From the NCBI RefSeq assembly GCF_034424645.1, contig NZ_CP139969.1:434001-498000 (forward strand): 64,000 bases of DNA, written 5' to 3'. Of this stretch, positions 56,505 to 64,000 are shown one piece after another. Position numbers and translations under genes: made by a program. Under the pieces are notes generated by a model. The model had not been told where the DNA came from, did not search any database, and saw nothing but the letters and a program-made list of their open reading frames with translations. Position 1 is the stretch's first letter. The number at the start of each line of letters is the position of its first letter. This DNA is from Bordetella avium (GTDB lineage Bacteria > Pseudomonadota > Gammaproteobacteria > Burkholderiales > Burkholderiaceae_B).

Positions 56505-57058
56505 CAGTCGTCCAGCGCCCGGCTGGCCGGCACGATCTTCGCAAAACGGCCCGCCAGCACCAACTCGGTGGCGTCGCGGATGTCGGCGGGCGTGTAGTGC
56601 TTGCCTGAGGGGCTTTGCATCGCGAAGGTCAGGGTGGCGTCGGTCACAAAGCGTACCTTGTAGCCGCTGTCCGCGGCGTGACGGGCCGTGGTTTCGCAGC
56701 ATTGCTCGGTGCGGATGCCCGCGACAACCACCTGCTCGATACCCTGCTGCTCCAGCCAGGTTTGCAGGGTGCTGCCATCGGCGGCCCGCGCGAAGAGCGC
56801 GGAGTGCACCGTTTTGTGGAAGACCGCCGTGGGGGTCAGCGACAATTCATCCAGCGTGCGGACATATCCTGACTCTAGCGCGAAGGGAGATTGCGGCTGC
56901 GCGATGTGGAACACCTGCAGGATCGGTATGCCGCGAGCTTGGGCGCTGTCGATCAGGTTCTGGGTGTTGCGCAGAAAGTCGGGGAGTTCTGCAGCATCCC
57001 AAAACGGACGTTGACGAAAGGACTCTTGAACGTCGATGAGGAGGAGGGCTGTTTTCAT
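56504..57058 (-). CDS. Isochorismatase-family cysteine hydrolase
   Basis: A 184-residue cysteine hydrolase of the isochorismatase superfamily. The catalytic Asp, Lys and Cys are in TALLLIDVQESF (D9), FHKTVHSALF (Lys near 89) and VVVAGIRTEQCCETTARHA (Cys near 122). Members cleave isochorismate, nicotinamide, N-carbamoyl amino acids and others; the substrate here is unknown. It is coupled to a GlxA-type regulator and divergent from ribD. Confidence 0.88.
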   Translation of the reverse strand: MKTALLLIDVQESFRQRPFWDAAELPDFLRNTQNLIDSAQARGIPILQVFHIAQPQSPFALESGYVRTLDELSLTPTAVFHKTVHSALFARAADGSTLQTWLEQQGIEQVVVAGIRTEQCCETTARHAADSGYKVRFVTDATLTFAMQSPSGKHYTPADIRDATELVLAGRFAKIVPASRALDD

Positions 57059-57232
57059 GGTGCTCGAATCAAAAGGAAAGGAGAACGCATGCATTCTGCT
57101 GGCATAGCGGGCTGCCTGACGAGCACGCGGGAAGACCAGGATAAGACCAAAACGGACATCATAATGGGCACCCATGCCATGCGGTCTGGTGCCCTGCGGC
57201 ACGACCCGGGGCAGGCAGATACAATCGTCAGA

Positions 57233-58375
57233 ATGAGCGATAGCCAAGATATTTACTGGATGCAGCGCGCCCTGGGCCTGGCCCGGGAGGTGCTCTACAC
57301 CACCACGCCCAATCCCCGTGTCGGTTGCGTCATCGTGCGCGATGGCCAGATTCTGGGCGAAGGTGCGACCCAGCCTCCGGGCGGGGGCCATGCTGAAGTC
57401 ATGGCGCTGCGTGCTGCCCGCGCCGCCGGGCATGATCCGGCGGGCGCGACGGTTTATGTGACGCTGGAGCCGTGCAGCCATTTCGGTCGAACGCCGCCTT
57501 GCGTCGATGCTTTGGTGGCGGCCGCGCCGGCGCGAGTGGTCGTAGCTTTGGGCGATCCCAATCCCAGGGTGTCCGGGCAGGGTTTCGCACGCTTGCGTGC
57601 GGCAGGTGTCGAGGTCAGTTCCGGCGTATGCGAGGAGGAGGCACTGGCGTTGAATCCGGGCTTTGTGGCGCGCATGAGCCGCGGCACGCCCTGGCTTTGG
57701 CTGAAACTGGCCGCCTCGCTGGATGGACGCAGCGCCCTGCATAATGGGCTGTCGCAATGGATTACCGGCGAAGCTGCAAGAGCGGATGGTCACGCCTGGC
57801 GCGCACGCGCCGACCTCGTGCTGACTGGCCTGGGCACCATTGTTCATGATGACCCGCAATTGAACGTGCGTGCGGTGTCCACTCCGCGTCAGCCCCGGCG
57901 GGGCGTAGTTGACGGGCAGTTTCGTGTGCCTGAAGACGCCCGCTTATTTGATGGCGAGCCAGTCTGGGTATTTACCGCAAGGCAAGACCATGCCAAGGCC
58001 GAGCGTCTGGCCAGCCGCAATGTGGAGGTGGTCTGCCTGCCCGATGCATCGGGCGAACATGTCGATCTGCCCGGCATGATGCGTTGGCTGGGGGCGCATG
58101 AGTGCAACGAAGTGCATGTGGAGGCGGGGGCAGGCCTGTCCGGCGCCTTGTTGGCCGCCGATTGCGTAGATGAGTTGCTGGTTTATCTGGCGCCTGTGTT
58201 GTTGGGCGATGCGGCCGGCATGGTGCGTTTGCCCGTGCTTGAGCGCCTGGACGCCGCGCGTCGTTATGCCTTTACCGATCTCGTCCGTGTGGGAGAGGAT
58301 GTGCGTTTGCAGGCGCGTGATCCGGCGCGTTGGCAGGCCTTGCTGGACAGCGCCCGGCAGGCAAGTTTTATTTAG
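57233..58375 (+). CDS. ribD: Bifunctional riboflavin deaminase/reductase RibD
   Basis: RibD, 380 residues, performs the second and third steps of riboflavin synthesis. The deaminase domain has the zinc motif GGGHAEVMAL and TLEPCSHFGRTPPCVDAL; the reductase domain begins near WLWLKLAASLDGRSA (about residue 157) and continues to the end. The start MSDSQDIYWMQRALGLARE is at ATG 57233; the frame is open further upstream but without family similarity. ribE follows after 10 bp. I do not see an FMN riboswitch in the 174 bp before it. Confidence 0.95.
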   Translation: MSDSQDIYWMQRALGLAREVLYTTTPNPRVGCVIVRDGQILGEGATQPPGGGHAEVMALRAARAAGHDPAGATVYVTLEPCSHFGRTPPCVDALVAAAPARVVVALGDPNPRVSGQGFARLRAAGVEVSSGVCEEEALALNPGFVARMSRGTPWLWLKLAASLDGRSALHNGLSQWITGEAARADGHAWRARADLVLTGLGTIVHDDPQLNVRAVSTPRQPRRGVVDGQFRVPEDARLFDGEPVWVFTARQDHAKAERLASRNVEVVCLPDASGEHVDLPGMMRWLGAHECNEVHVEAGAGLSGALLAADCVDELLVYLAPVLLGDAAGMVRLPVLERLDAARRYAFTDLVRVGEDVRLQARDPARWQALLDSARQASFI

Positions 58376-58385
58376 GAGTCATCAC

Positions 58386-58997
58386 ATGTTTACGGGTTTG
58401 GTCGCGGCGGTGGGCCGCATCGTGTCGGTAAAACCTTTGGCCGGCGAATCGGCTGGCGTGCGCCTGGATATCGATGCTGGCAGTCTGGACTTGCAGGATG
58501 TTGCGATCGGCGACTCGATTGCGGTTCAGGGTGCATGCATGACAGTCGTTGGCCTGTCGGCGCAGCATTTTCAGGTGGATGTATCGCGTGAAAGCCTGAG
58601 CCGTACCGTAGGCCTGGACCGCGAAGGGGAAGTTAATCTGGAGAAGTCGCTGGGCCTGGGCGATAAGCTAGGTGGGCATCTCGTGTCGGGTCATGTGGAT
58701 GGCTTGGGCGAAGTGCTGCGTTTCTCCGAAGTGGGCGAGTCCCGAGAGCTGCTGATCTCGATTCCGAAATCCCTGGCGCGTTTTCTGGCCTACAAGGGGT
58801 CGATCACGGTCAATGGCATCAGCCTGACGGTCAACCGAGTAGAAGATACCGCCACGGCTTGCACGATCAGCATCAACATCATTCCGCATACGCAGGCTGT
58901 CACCACGCTGCGCAATGTGCATGCGGGCGATAGCGTCAACCTTGAGGTCGATATGATTGCGCGTTATGTCGAACGCATGATGAGCAGCGCGGCCTGA
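58386..58997 (+). CDS. ribE: Riboflavin synthase (alpha subunit)
   Basis: A 203-residue riboflavin synthase of the trimeric alpha type, which dismutates two 6,7-dimethyl-8-ribityllumazines to riboflavin. The N-terminus MFTGLVAAVGRIVSVKPL and two lumazine-binding repeats (QGACMTVVGLSAQHFQVDVS and VNGISLTVNRVEDTATACTI) are clear. AGGAGTCATCAC precedes the ATG at 58386. It is in an operon with ribD; the next enzymes ribBA and ribH are not in the window. Confidence 0.96.
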   Translation: MFTGLVAAVGRIVSVKPLAGESAGVRLDIDAGSLDLQDVAIGDSIAVQGACMTVVGLSAQHFQVDVSRESLSRTVGLDREGEVNLEKSLGLGDKLGGHLVSGHVDGLGEVLRFSEVGESRELLISIPKSLARFLAYKGSITVNGISLTVNRVEDTATACTISINIIPHTQAVTTLRNVHAGDSVNLEVDMIARYVERMMSSAA

Positions 58998-59342
58998 ACC
59001 CTTGTCGGGATAGGTGGCATCGTAAACAGGCACGCGAAATTTGCTTATCGCAGGCGGAAATCCACCGCCTCACTGTTAGCACTCTGAAAAAACGGCTGCC
59101 AAGAAGCAGCCGTTTTTTCATGATGATTACCCTGATTTATGGAACTTGTTTAGAGCGTTCCTGACTAAACGGGTGTTGAGAAAGCGGTCCCGCCAAATCT
59201 GTGTGGTGAAAGTGCGACGGCTGGATAATGTGATGTCGTGCGATTGAAATAATGATTGGCGGGGCTCAACAAGGAAGAACACAATGGTCACACGGGTCAG
59301 GGTTTAAGACTCGGTAATTTAAGTACTGTTGGAGGATTCGCC
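58998..59342. other. Intergenic region between ribE and prkA
   Basis: A 345-bp gap with no convincing gene. It holds a GGCGG/CCGCC hairpin near 59053-59069, a strong terminator at 59087-59118, and an 8-bp inverted repeat (CCCGCCAA at 59189, TTGGCGGG at 59256) of unknown meaning. I see no clear sigma-54 or sigma-70 promoter; a TAATTT near 59319 could be a -10 element. Confidence 0.5.
59087..59118 (+). terminator. Rho-independent terminator after ribDE
   Basis: CGGCTGC / GCAGCCG with a 6-nt loop CAAGAA, extended by six A and six T residues on either side. It is 90 bp after the ribE stop. Confidence 0.92.
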
Positions 59343-61268
59343 GTGCGTAACATCCTCGAAGGCTTCAAGTCACAGTATGAGCGTGACCAAGATACAGAAC
59401 TCTCACTCGAAGAGTATCTGACATTGGCTAGACAAGACCCTATGGCTTACGCCAGTCCGGCCGAGCGCATGCTGGCTGCGATCGGTGAGCCGGAACTGGT
59501 CGATACGCGCAATGATCCTCGCCTTTCGCGCCTATTCTCCAACCGCTTGATGCGCCGTTATCCGGCATTCAAGGAGTTCTATGGCTTGGAAGAGGTGATC
59601 GATCAGATCGTCTCTTTTTTCAAGCATGCCGCGCAGGGTTTGGAAGAGCGCAAGCAGATTCTCTATCTGCTTGGACCCGTCGGGGGCGGTAAATCGTCTA
59701 TCGCCGAGCGTTTGAAAGTGCTGATGGAAAGCTATCCCATCTATGCGCTCAAAGGTTCGCCCGTCAATGAGTCGCCTCTGGGCTTATTCCATCCGGAGCG
59801 CTTCGGCGAAATGCTGGAGCAGGAATATCAAATTCCCAGGCGCTATCTGAGCGGCATCATGTCGCCCTGGGCCGTCAAGCGCTTGAAAGAGTACGACGGC
59901 GATATCTCGCAGTTTCGCGTGGTGCGTCTGAATCCGTCGGTGCTGCGTCAGGTCGCCATTGCCAAAACCGAGCCTGGAGACGAGAACAACCAGGACATCT
60001 CGTCGCTGGTGGGCAAGGTCGATATTCGCAAACTTGATCGTTATTCGCAGGATGATCCGGATGCTTACAGCTACTCGGGCGGGCTGTGCCTGGCCAATCA
60101 GGGATTGCTCGAATTTGTGGAGATGTTCAAGGCGCCGATCAAGATGCTACACCCGCTCCTGACTGCGACTCAGGAAGGTAATTTCAAGGGTACTGAAGGG
60201 TTTTCGGCCATCCCGTTTAACGGCACCATTCTCGCGCACTCCAATGAATCAGAGTGGCAGACCTTTCGCAATAACAAGCACAACGAGGCCTTTCTCGACC
60301 GGATTTATATCGTCAAGGTGCCCTATTGCCTGCAGGTGACCGAGGAAGTTCACATCTACGAAAAGTTGCTGCGCAACAGTTCCTTGTCGCAGGCGCCATG
60401 CGCGCCGGGAACGCTCGATATGATGGCGCAGTTCTCGGTGCTGACTCGTTTGAAAGAGCCCGAGAATTCCAGTATTTATTCCAAGCTGCGGGTGTACGAC
60501 GGTGAAAGCCTGAAAGATGTGGACCCCAAGGCCAAGGCCTTGCAGGAATACAAGGACTACGCAGGCACCGACGAAGGGATGAATGGCGTATCGACCCGTT
60601 TCGCCTACAAGATTCTGTCTAGCGTATTCAATTACGACCAGACCGAGGTCGCAGCCAACCCCGTGCATCTGATGTATGTGCTGGAGCAGCGCATCATCCG
60701 CGAAGACTTCCCCGAAGAGCTGCGCCGCCGCTATCTTGATTTCATCAAGGGTCATCTCGCACCACGTTACGCCGAGTTTATCGGCAAGGAAATCCAGACG
60801 GCTTATCTGGAGTCGTACTCCGAGTACGGGCAGAATATCTTCGACCGCTATGTCACTTTCGCGGACTGCTGGATACAGGATGAAGAATTACGCGATCCGG
60901 AAACCGGCGAGAGCTTTGATCGCGCTGCGCTCAACGATGAACTGGAAAAAATCGAGAAACCGGCCGGGATCGCCAACCCCAAGGATTTTCGTAACGAGAT
61001 CGTCAACTTCGTGCTGCGGGCCCGTGCCAACAACGGCGGTCGCAATCCCGCCTGGACCAGCTACGAGAAGCTGCGCGAAGTGATCGAGAAAAAGATGTTC
61101 TCGAATACCGAAGACCTGTTGCCGGTCATTTCCTTCAATGCCAAGGCTTCGGCGCAAGACCGGAGCAAGCATCAGAGCTTCGTTGATCGCATGGTTGACA
61201 AGGGCTACACGGAAAAACAGGTCCGCCTGCTTTGCGAGTGGTATCTGCGCGTGAGGAAGTCTTCCTGA
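59343..61268 (+). CDS. prkA: Serine protein kinase PrkA (YeaG)
   Basis: PrkA/YeaG, 641 residues, an AAA+-type ATPase/protein kinase connected with stationary phase and nutrient stress. The Walker A motif is LLGPVGGGKSSIAER near residue 116, and FRVVRLNPSVLRQVAIAKTEPGDENNQDIS and the C-terminal QVRLLCEWYLRVRKSS match YeaG closely. The start is GTG 59343 with GGAGG 7 nt upstream (MRNILEGFKSQYERD), which aligns with YeaG; further upstream codons do not. First gene of the prkA-yeaH-spoVR operon. Confidence 0.95.
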   Translation: MRNILEGFKSQYERDQDTELSLEEYLTLARQDPMAYASPAERMLAAIGEPELVDTRNDPRLSRLFSNRLMRRYPAFKEFYGLEEVIDQIVSFFKHAAQGLEERKQILYLLGPVGGGKSSIAERLKVLMESYPIYALKGSPVNESPLGLFHPERFGEMLEQEYQIPRRYLSGIMSPWAVKRLKEYDGDISQFRVVRLNPSVLRQVAIAKTEPGDENNQDISSLVGKVDIRKLDRYSQDDPDAYSYSGGLCLANQGLLEFVEMFKAPIKMLHPLLTATQEGNFKGTEGFSAIPFNGTILAHSNESEWQTFRNNKHNEAFLDRIYIVKVPYCLQVTEEVHIYEKLLRNSSLSQAPCAPGTLDMMAQFSVLTRLKEPENSSIYSKLRVYDGESLKDVDPKAKALQEYKDYAGTDEGMNGVSTRFAYKILSSVFNYDQTEVAANPVHLMYVLEQRIIREDFPEELRRRYLDFIKGHLAPRYAEFIGKEIQTAYLESYSEYGQNIFDRYVTFADCWIQDEELRDPETGESFDRAALNDELEKIEKPAGIANPKDFRNEIVNFVLRARANNGGRNPAWTSYEKLREVIEKKMFSNTEDLLPVISFNAKASAQDRSKHQSFVDRMVDKGYTEKQVRLLCEWYLRVRKSS

Positions 61269-61278
61269 GCGGGAGGGC

Positions 61279-62541
61279 ATGATGAATTCGCTCATTGATC
61301 GTCGTTTGAATGGTCGCAATAAAAGCGCCGTCAACCGCGAGCGTTTCCTGCGGCGCTACAAAGATCAGATCCGCAAGGCGGTTCAGGATATGGTTAGGGA
61401 TCGCTCCATTGCTGATATCGACCAGGGGGGCGAGGTCAATTTGCCCGCCCGCGATATCGCTGAACCGCATTTCCGGCATGGTTCGGGGGGCGATCGGGAG
61501 ATGGTTCATCCCGGTAATCGCGAGTTCACCACGGGAGACAAGATAGACCGGCCCAGCGGCGGCGCAGGAGAGGGCGGCGCTGAGCCGGGCGAAGGCGAGG
61601 CTACCGATCAGTTCACCTTTAGTCTGTCGCGAGAAGAATTCCTCCATCTCTTTTTCGATGACCTCGAGCTGCCGCATCTGATCCGCACGCAGCTGGCGGA
61701 TACGACTCAGCAGAAGTGGCAACGAGCGGGCTACACCATGACGGGTTCGCCCAGCCTGCTATCGGTCAACCGTACGTTGCGCGCCTCGCTATCGCGCCGC
61801 GTGGCGCTGGGCTTACGTGCGCGTAATGAAGTTGAGGAGGCCGAGCTCAGCCTGGACGAGGCGATCGGCCGTGGTGCCACTGAACGCGAGCTTGCCGTCC
61901 TGCGCCTGGCCCTCGAGGAATGCCGGCAGCGCACTGCGCGCGTGCCTTTCCTAGACGATCTGGATTTGCGCTACCGCAATCGTGTGCCGGTCGTCACGCC
62001 GGCGGCGCGCGCGGTGATGTTCTGCCTGATGGACGTGTCTGGGTCGATGGACGAGGGTAAGAAAGATTTGGCCAAGCGTTTTTTCACGCTGCTTTATCTT
62101 TTCCTATCGCGTAAATATGAAACAGTGGAGGTCGTATTCATCCGGCATACCGACAATGCCGAAGAGGTCGATGAGCGGGCATTTTTCTATGACCCCAAGA
62201 GTGGCGGCACCATCGTGCTGTCGGCGCTGGAGCTGATGCACGACATTGTGCAAAAGCGCTATCCGCCGTCTGCCTGGAATGTTTACGCCGCACAGGCTAG
62301 CGATGGGGACTCCTTCGGCGCCGATGCCGGAAAGAGTGCGCGTTTTCTTGCGGAATATCTGCTGCCGGCCACGCGCTATTTTGCTTATATCGAAGTGCCG
62401 GACTCGCCCGAGGCTCGCAAGAGCAGTCTGTGGGTCGAATATGAGCGCGAAACCTCGCCGCATTTCGCGATGCGCCGCATCAGCCAGCGCAGCGAAATCT
62501 TCCCGGTCTTTCATGAGCTGTTCAAGAAGGAGGCGGCATGA
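61279..62541 (+). CDS. yeaH: YeaH/YhbH family protein with VWA-like domain
   Basis: A 420-residue YeaH/YhbH protein. The N-terminal SLIDRRLNGRNKSAVNRERFLRRYK, a Gly-rich acidic linker and the C-terminal von Willebrand A-like domain with MIDAS motif FCLMDVSGSMDEGKKDLAK near residue 250 are typical. It always travels with PrkA and SpoVR; the three are thought to work together under stress. ATG 61282 is an alternative start. It overlaps spoVR by ATGA. Confidence 0.94.
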   Translation: MMNSLIDRRLNGRNKSAVNRERFLRRYKDQIRKAVQDMVRDRSIADIDQGGEVNLPARDIAEPHFRHGSGGDREMVHPGNREFTTGDKIDRPSGGAGEGGAEPGEGEATDQFTFSLSREEFLHLFFDDLELPHLIRTQLADTTQQKWQRAGYTMTGSPSLLSVNRTLRASLSRRVALGLRARNEVEEAELSLDEAIGRGATERELAVLRLALEECRQRTARVPFLDDLDLRYRNRVPVVTPAARAVMFCLMDVSGSMDEGKKDLAKRFFTLLYLFLSRKYETVEVVFIRHTDNAEEVDERAFFYDPKSGGTIVLSALELMHDIVQKRYPPSAWNVYAAQASDGDSFGADAGKSARFLAEYLLPATRYFAYIEVPDSPEARKSSLWVEYERETSPHFAMRRISQRSEIFPVFHELFKKEAA

Positions 62542-64000
62542 ACGCCCTTGCCACCGGATTGGAAGCGGGTAAGCCCCTTTCTATAGGTTCAGACTGGACC
62601 TTCGAACTCTTGCAGCATTACGACGACGCCATCAGTGCGATTGCGCAAAGCTATGGTCTGGACTGCTATCCCAACCAGATCGAAGTCATCACATCGGAGC
62701 AAATGCTCGACGCCTATGCTTCGGCCGGCCTGCCCATCGGCTATCCCCATTGGTCGTATGGCAAAGAGTTTATTCGCAACGAACAGTATTACCGCAAGGG
62801 TATGCAGGGCCTGGCGTATGAAATCGTGATCAATTCCAATCCCTGTATTGCCTATCTGATGGAGGAAAACTCCATGCCCATGCAGGCGCTGGTTATCGCG
62901 CACGCCTGCTATGGGCATAATTCTTTCTTCAAGGGTAATTATCTGTTCCGGCAATGGACCGATGCCGACGGTGTGCTCGACTACCTGGTTTTCGCCCGCA
63001 AATATGTGATGGACTGCGAAGAGCGCCATGGCATTGAAGCGGTCGAGGCCATTCTCGACTCCTGCCATGCGCTGAGTCTGCATGGCGTGGATCGTTATAA
63101 ACGCCCGCCGCCCATCTCATTGCGTGAAGAGTCGGCACGCCAGGCCGAGCGCGCCGAGCATGCGCGCAGGCAATACAACGATCTTTGGCGCACCGTTGCG
63201 TCTGCGCAGACCGCAACGGCCGCGCAGACGCACACTGTCTTCCCGCCCGAACCCGAAGAAAATCTGCTGTATTTCATCGAGAAGTATTCGCCACGGCTTG
63301 AACCCTGGCAGAAAGAGCTGGTGCGCATCGTGCGCAAGCTGGCGCAGTACTTCTATCCGCAAACCCAGACCAAGGTGATGAACGAAGGCTGGGCCACCTT
63401 CTGGCATTACACCCTGCTCAATCGCATGCACCAGATGCGTCTAGTGACTGACGGCTTCATGATGGAGGTGCTGCAAAGCCATACCAACGTCGTGAGCCAG
63501 CGCGGCTTTGACGAGCGCGGTTATGGCGGTATCAATCCCTATGCGCTGGGCTTCGCCATGATGAGCGATATCCGGCGCGTCTGCGAGACGCCTGATGCGG
63601 AGGACCGCAGGTGGTTCCCGGATATCGCCGGTTCGGATTGGCGAAAGACACTGGACTTCGCCATGCGCAATTTCAAAGATGAGTCTTTCATCGCGCAATA
63701 TCTGTCGCCCCGTTTGATCCGGCAGTTCCGGTTTTTTGCCATTGCCGATCATGCCGCCCGTCCCAAGCTCGAAGTCGCGGCCATTCATGACGATGGCGGC
63801 TACCGGCAGATACGCAAGCTGCTGGCTGCGCAGCACAACCGTGATAACCAGATACCCGATATCCAGGTGGTGCGCTATCAGCGTGAGTCAGATCGTGCCT
63901 TGGTGCTGCGTCATCAGCAAAGCCGGGGCCGGCCGCTCGATGGCGATGAGGCCGATCAGGTCATGAAGCATCTGGGCCGTCTGTGGGGCTTTCGGGTACG
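62538..64000 (+). CDS. SpoVR family protein (partial, right edge)
   Basis: The first 487 residues of a SpoVR/YcgB-like protein, open to the window end; the family is about 510 residues. The start is ATG 62538, overlapping the yeaH stop. Family segments are YPNQIEVITSEQMLDAYAS, GLPIGYPHWSYGKEF, ACYGHNSFFKGNYLF and NEGWATFWHYTLLNRM, with HAC-like and metal-binding-like histidines. It was first described for Bacillus spore cortex formation, but in proteobacteria it goes with PrkA and YeaH in stress responses. No stop codon is visible. Confidence 0.93.
   Translation, partial: MNALATGLEAGKPLSIGSDWTFELLQHYDDAISAIAQSYGLDCYPNQIEVITSEQMLDAYASAGLPIGYPHWSYGKEFIRNEQYYRKGMQGLAYEIVINSNPCIAYLMEENSMPMQALVIAHACYGHNSFFKGNYLFRQWTDADGVLDYLVFARKYVMDCEERHGIEAVEAILDSCHALSLHGVDRYKRPPPISLREESARQAERAEHARRQYNDLWRTVASAQTATAAQTHTVFPPEPEENLLYFIEKYSPRLEPWQKELVRIVRKLAQYFYPQTQTKVMNEGWATFWHYTLLNRMHQMRLVTDGFMMEVLQSHTNVVSQRGFDERGYGGINPYALGFAMMSDIRRVCETPDAEDRRWFPDIAGSDWRKTLDFAMRNFKDESFIAQYLSPRLIRQFRFFAIADHAARPKLEVAAIHDDGGYRQIRKLLAAQHNRDNQIPDIQVVRYQRESDRALVLRHQQSRGRPLDGDEADQVMKHLGRLWGFRV

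Noticed and set aside
57059..57232. Possible FMN riboswitch before ribD
   Set aside because: The conserved RFN-element segments are not present in this gap.

Overview
The window reads as chromosomal backbone of a GC-rich betaproteobacterium of the family Alcaligenaceae, most likely a Bordetella species or close relative. This rests on a lysine/alanine repeat histone H1-like protein of the BpH1 type, a dlt-like cell-envelope D-alanylation operon like the 'dra' locus known from Bordetella, and housekeeping blocks in the order usual for this group (tlpA-aroQ-accB-accC-prmA, rplM-rpsI-argC-erpA, anmK-M23-tyrS, glyA-nrdR-ribD-ribE). I see no insertion sequence, prophage, CRISPR array, rRNA or tRNA. 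The species is an inference.

Layout. 1-3.8 kb (+): the tail of a rubredoxin-like gene, then algH, ruvX, a degraded aspartate carbamoyltransferase-like gene, a dihydroorotase-like pseudoenzyme gene and plsC, tightly packed. 3.8-12.4 kb (-): mpl, a YqiA-like esterase, an RNB-family nuclease, a TonB-like protein, aroE, mtgA, lptG and apaH; much of this is envelope work. 12.5-18.5 kb (+): a TlpA-like thioredoxin, aroQ, accB, accC, prmA, a zinc-ribbon/DUF3426 membrane protein and a PfkB-family sugar kinase. 18.7-19.2 kb (+): a SlyB-like lipoprotein. 19.4-23.6 kb (+): a five-gene dlt-like operon (carrier protein, DltD, a 41-residue DltX-like peptide, DltB, DltA).

23.6-33.3 kb (-): YggT, the histone H1-like protein, nrdA-nrdB under two NrdR boxes, and a fused indolepyruvate ferredoxin oxidoreductase divergent from an Lrp-type regulator. 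33.4-39.8 kb: the Lrp-type regulator, a lipoprotein, an MFS transporter, gltX (-) and a PatZ-like acetyltransferase lacking part of its ATP-grasp region. 39.8-45.1 kb: a carboxylesterase and darP (-), pmbA, a perfect 14-bp tandem repeat in front of an FkbM methyltransferase, and an orphan TRAP solute-binding protein. 45.3-48.7 kb: rplM-rpsI, argC, a coiled-coil membrane protein and erpA. 48.7-51.3 kb (-): anmK and an M23 peptidase. 51.5-55.5 kb: tyrS, a YbhB-like protein, glyA and nrdR. 55.5-57.1 kb (-): a GlxA-type regulator and an isochorismatase-like hydrolase. 57.2-59.0 kb: ribD-ribE. 59.3 kb to the right edge: prkA-yeaH-spoVR, with spoVR cut by the window end.

How the genes connect. nrdR lies 26 kb from its predicted targets, a pair of NrdR boxes exactly 31 bp apart upstream of nrdA. 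The dlt-like operon has every part of a D-alanine relay (adenylating ligase, carrier, MBOAT channel, serine transferase) plus a tiny membrane peptide ending in F-x-Y-x-x-F, the type of ending seen on Gram-positive DltX; this is the most interesting item. Two other items stand out as pseudoenzymes or reduced enzymes: the PyrB-like/PyrC-like pair and the PatZ-like protein.
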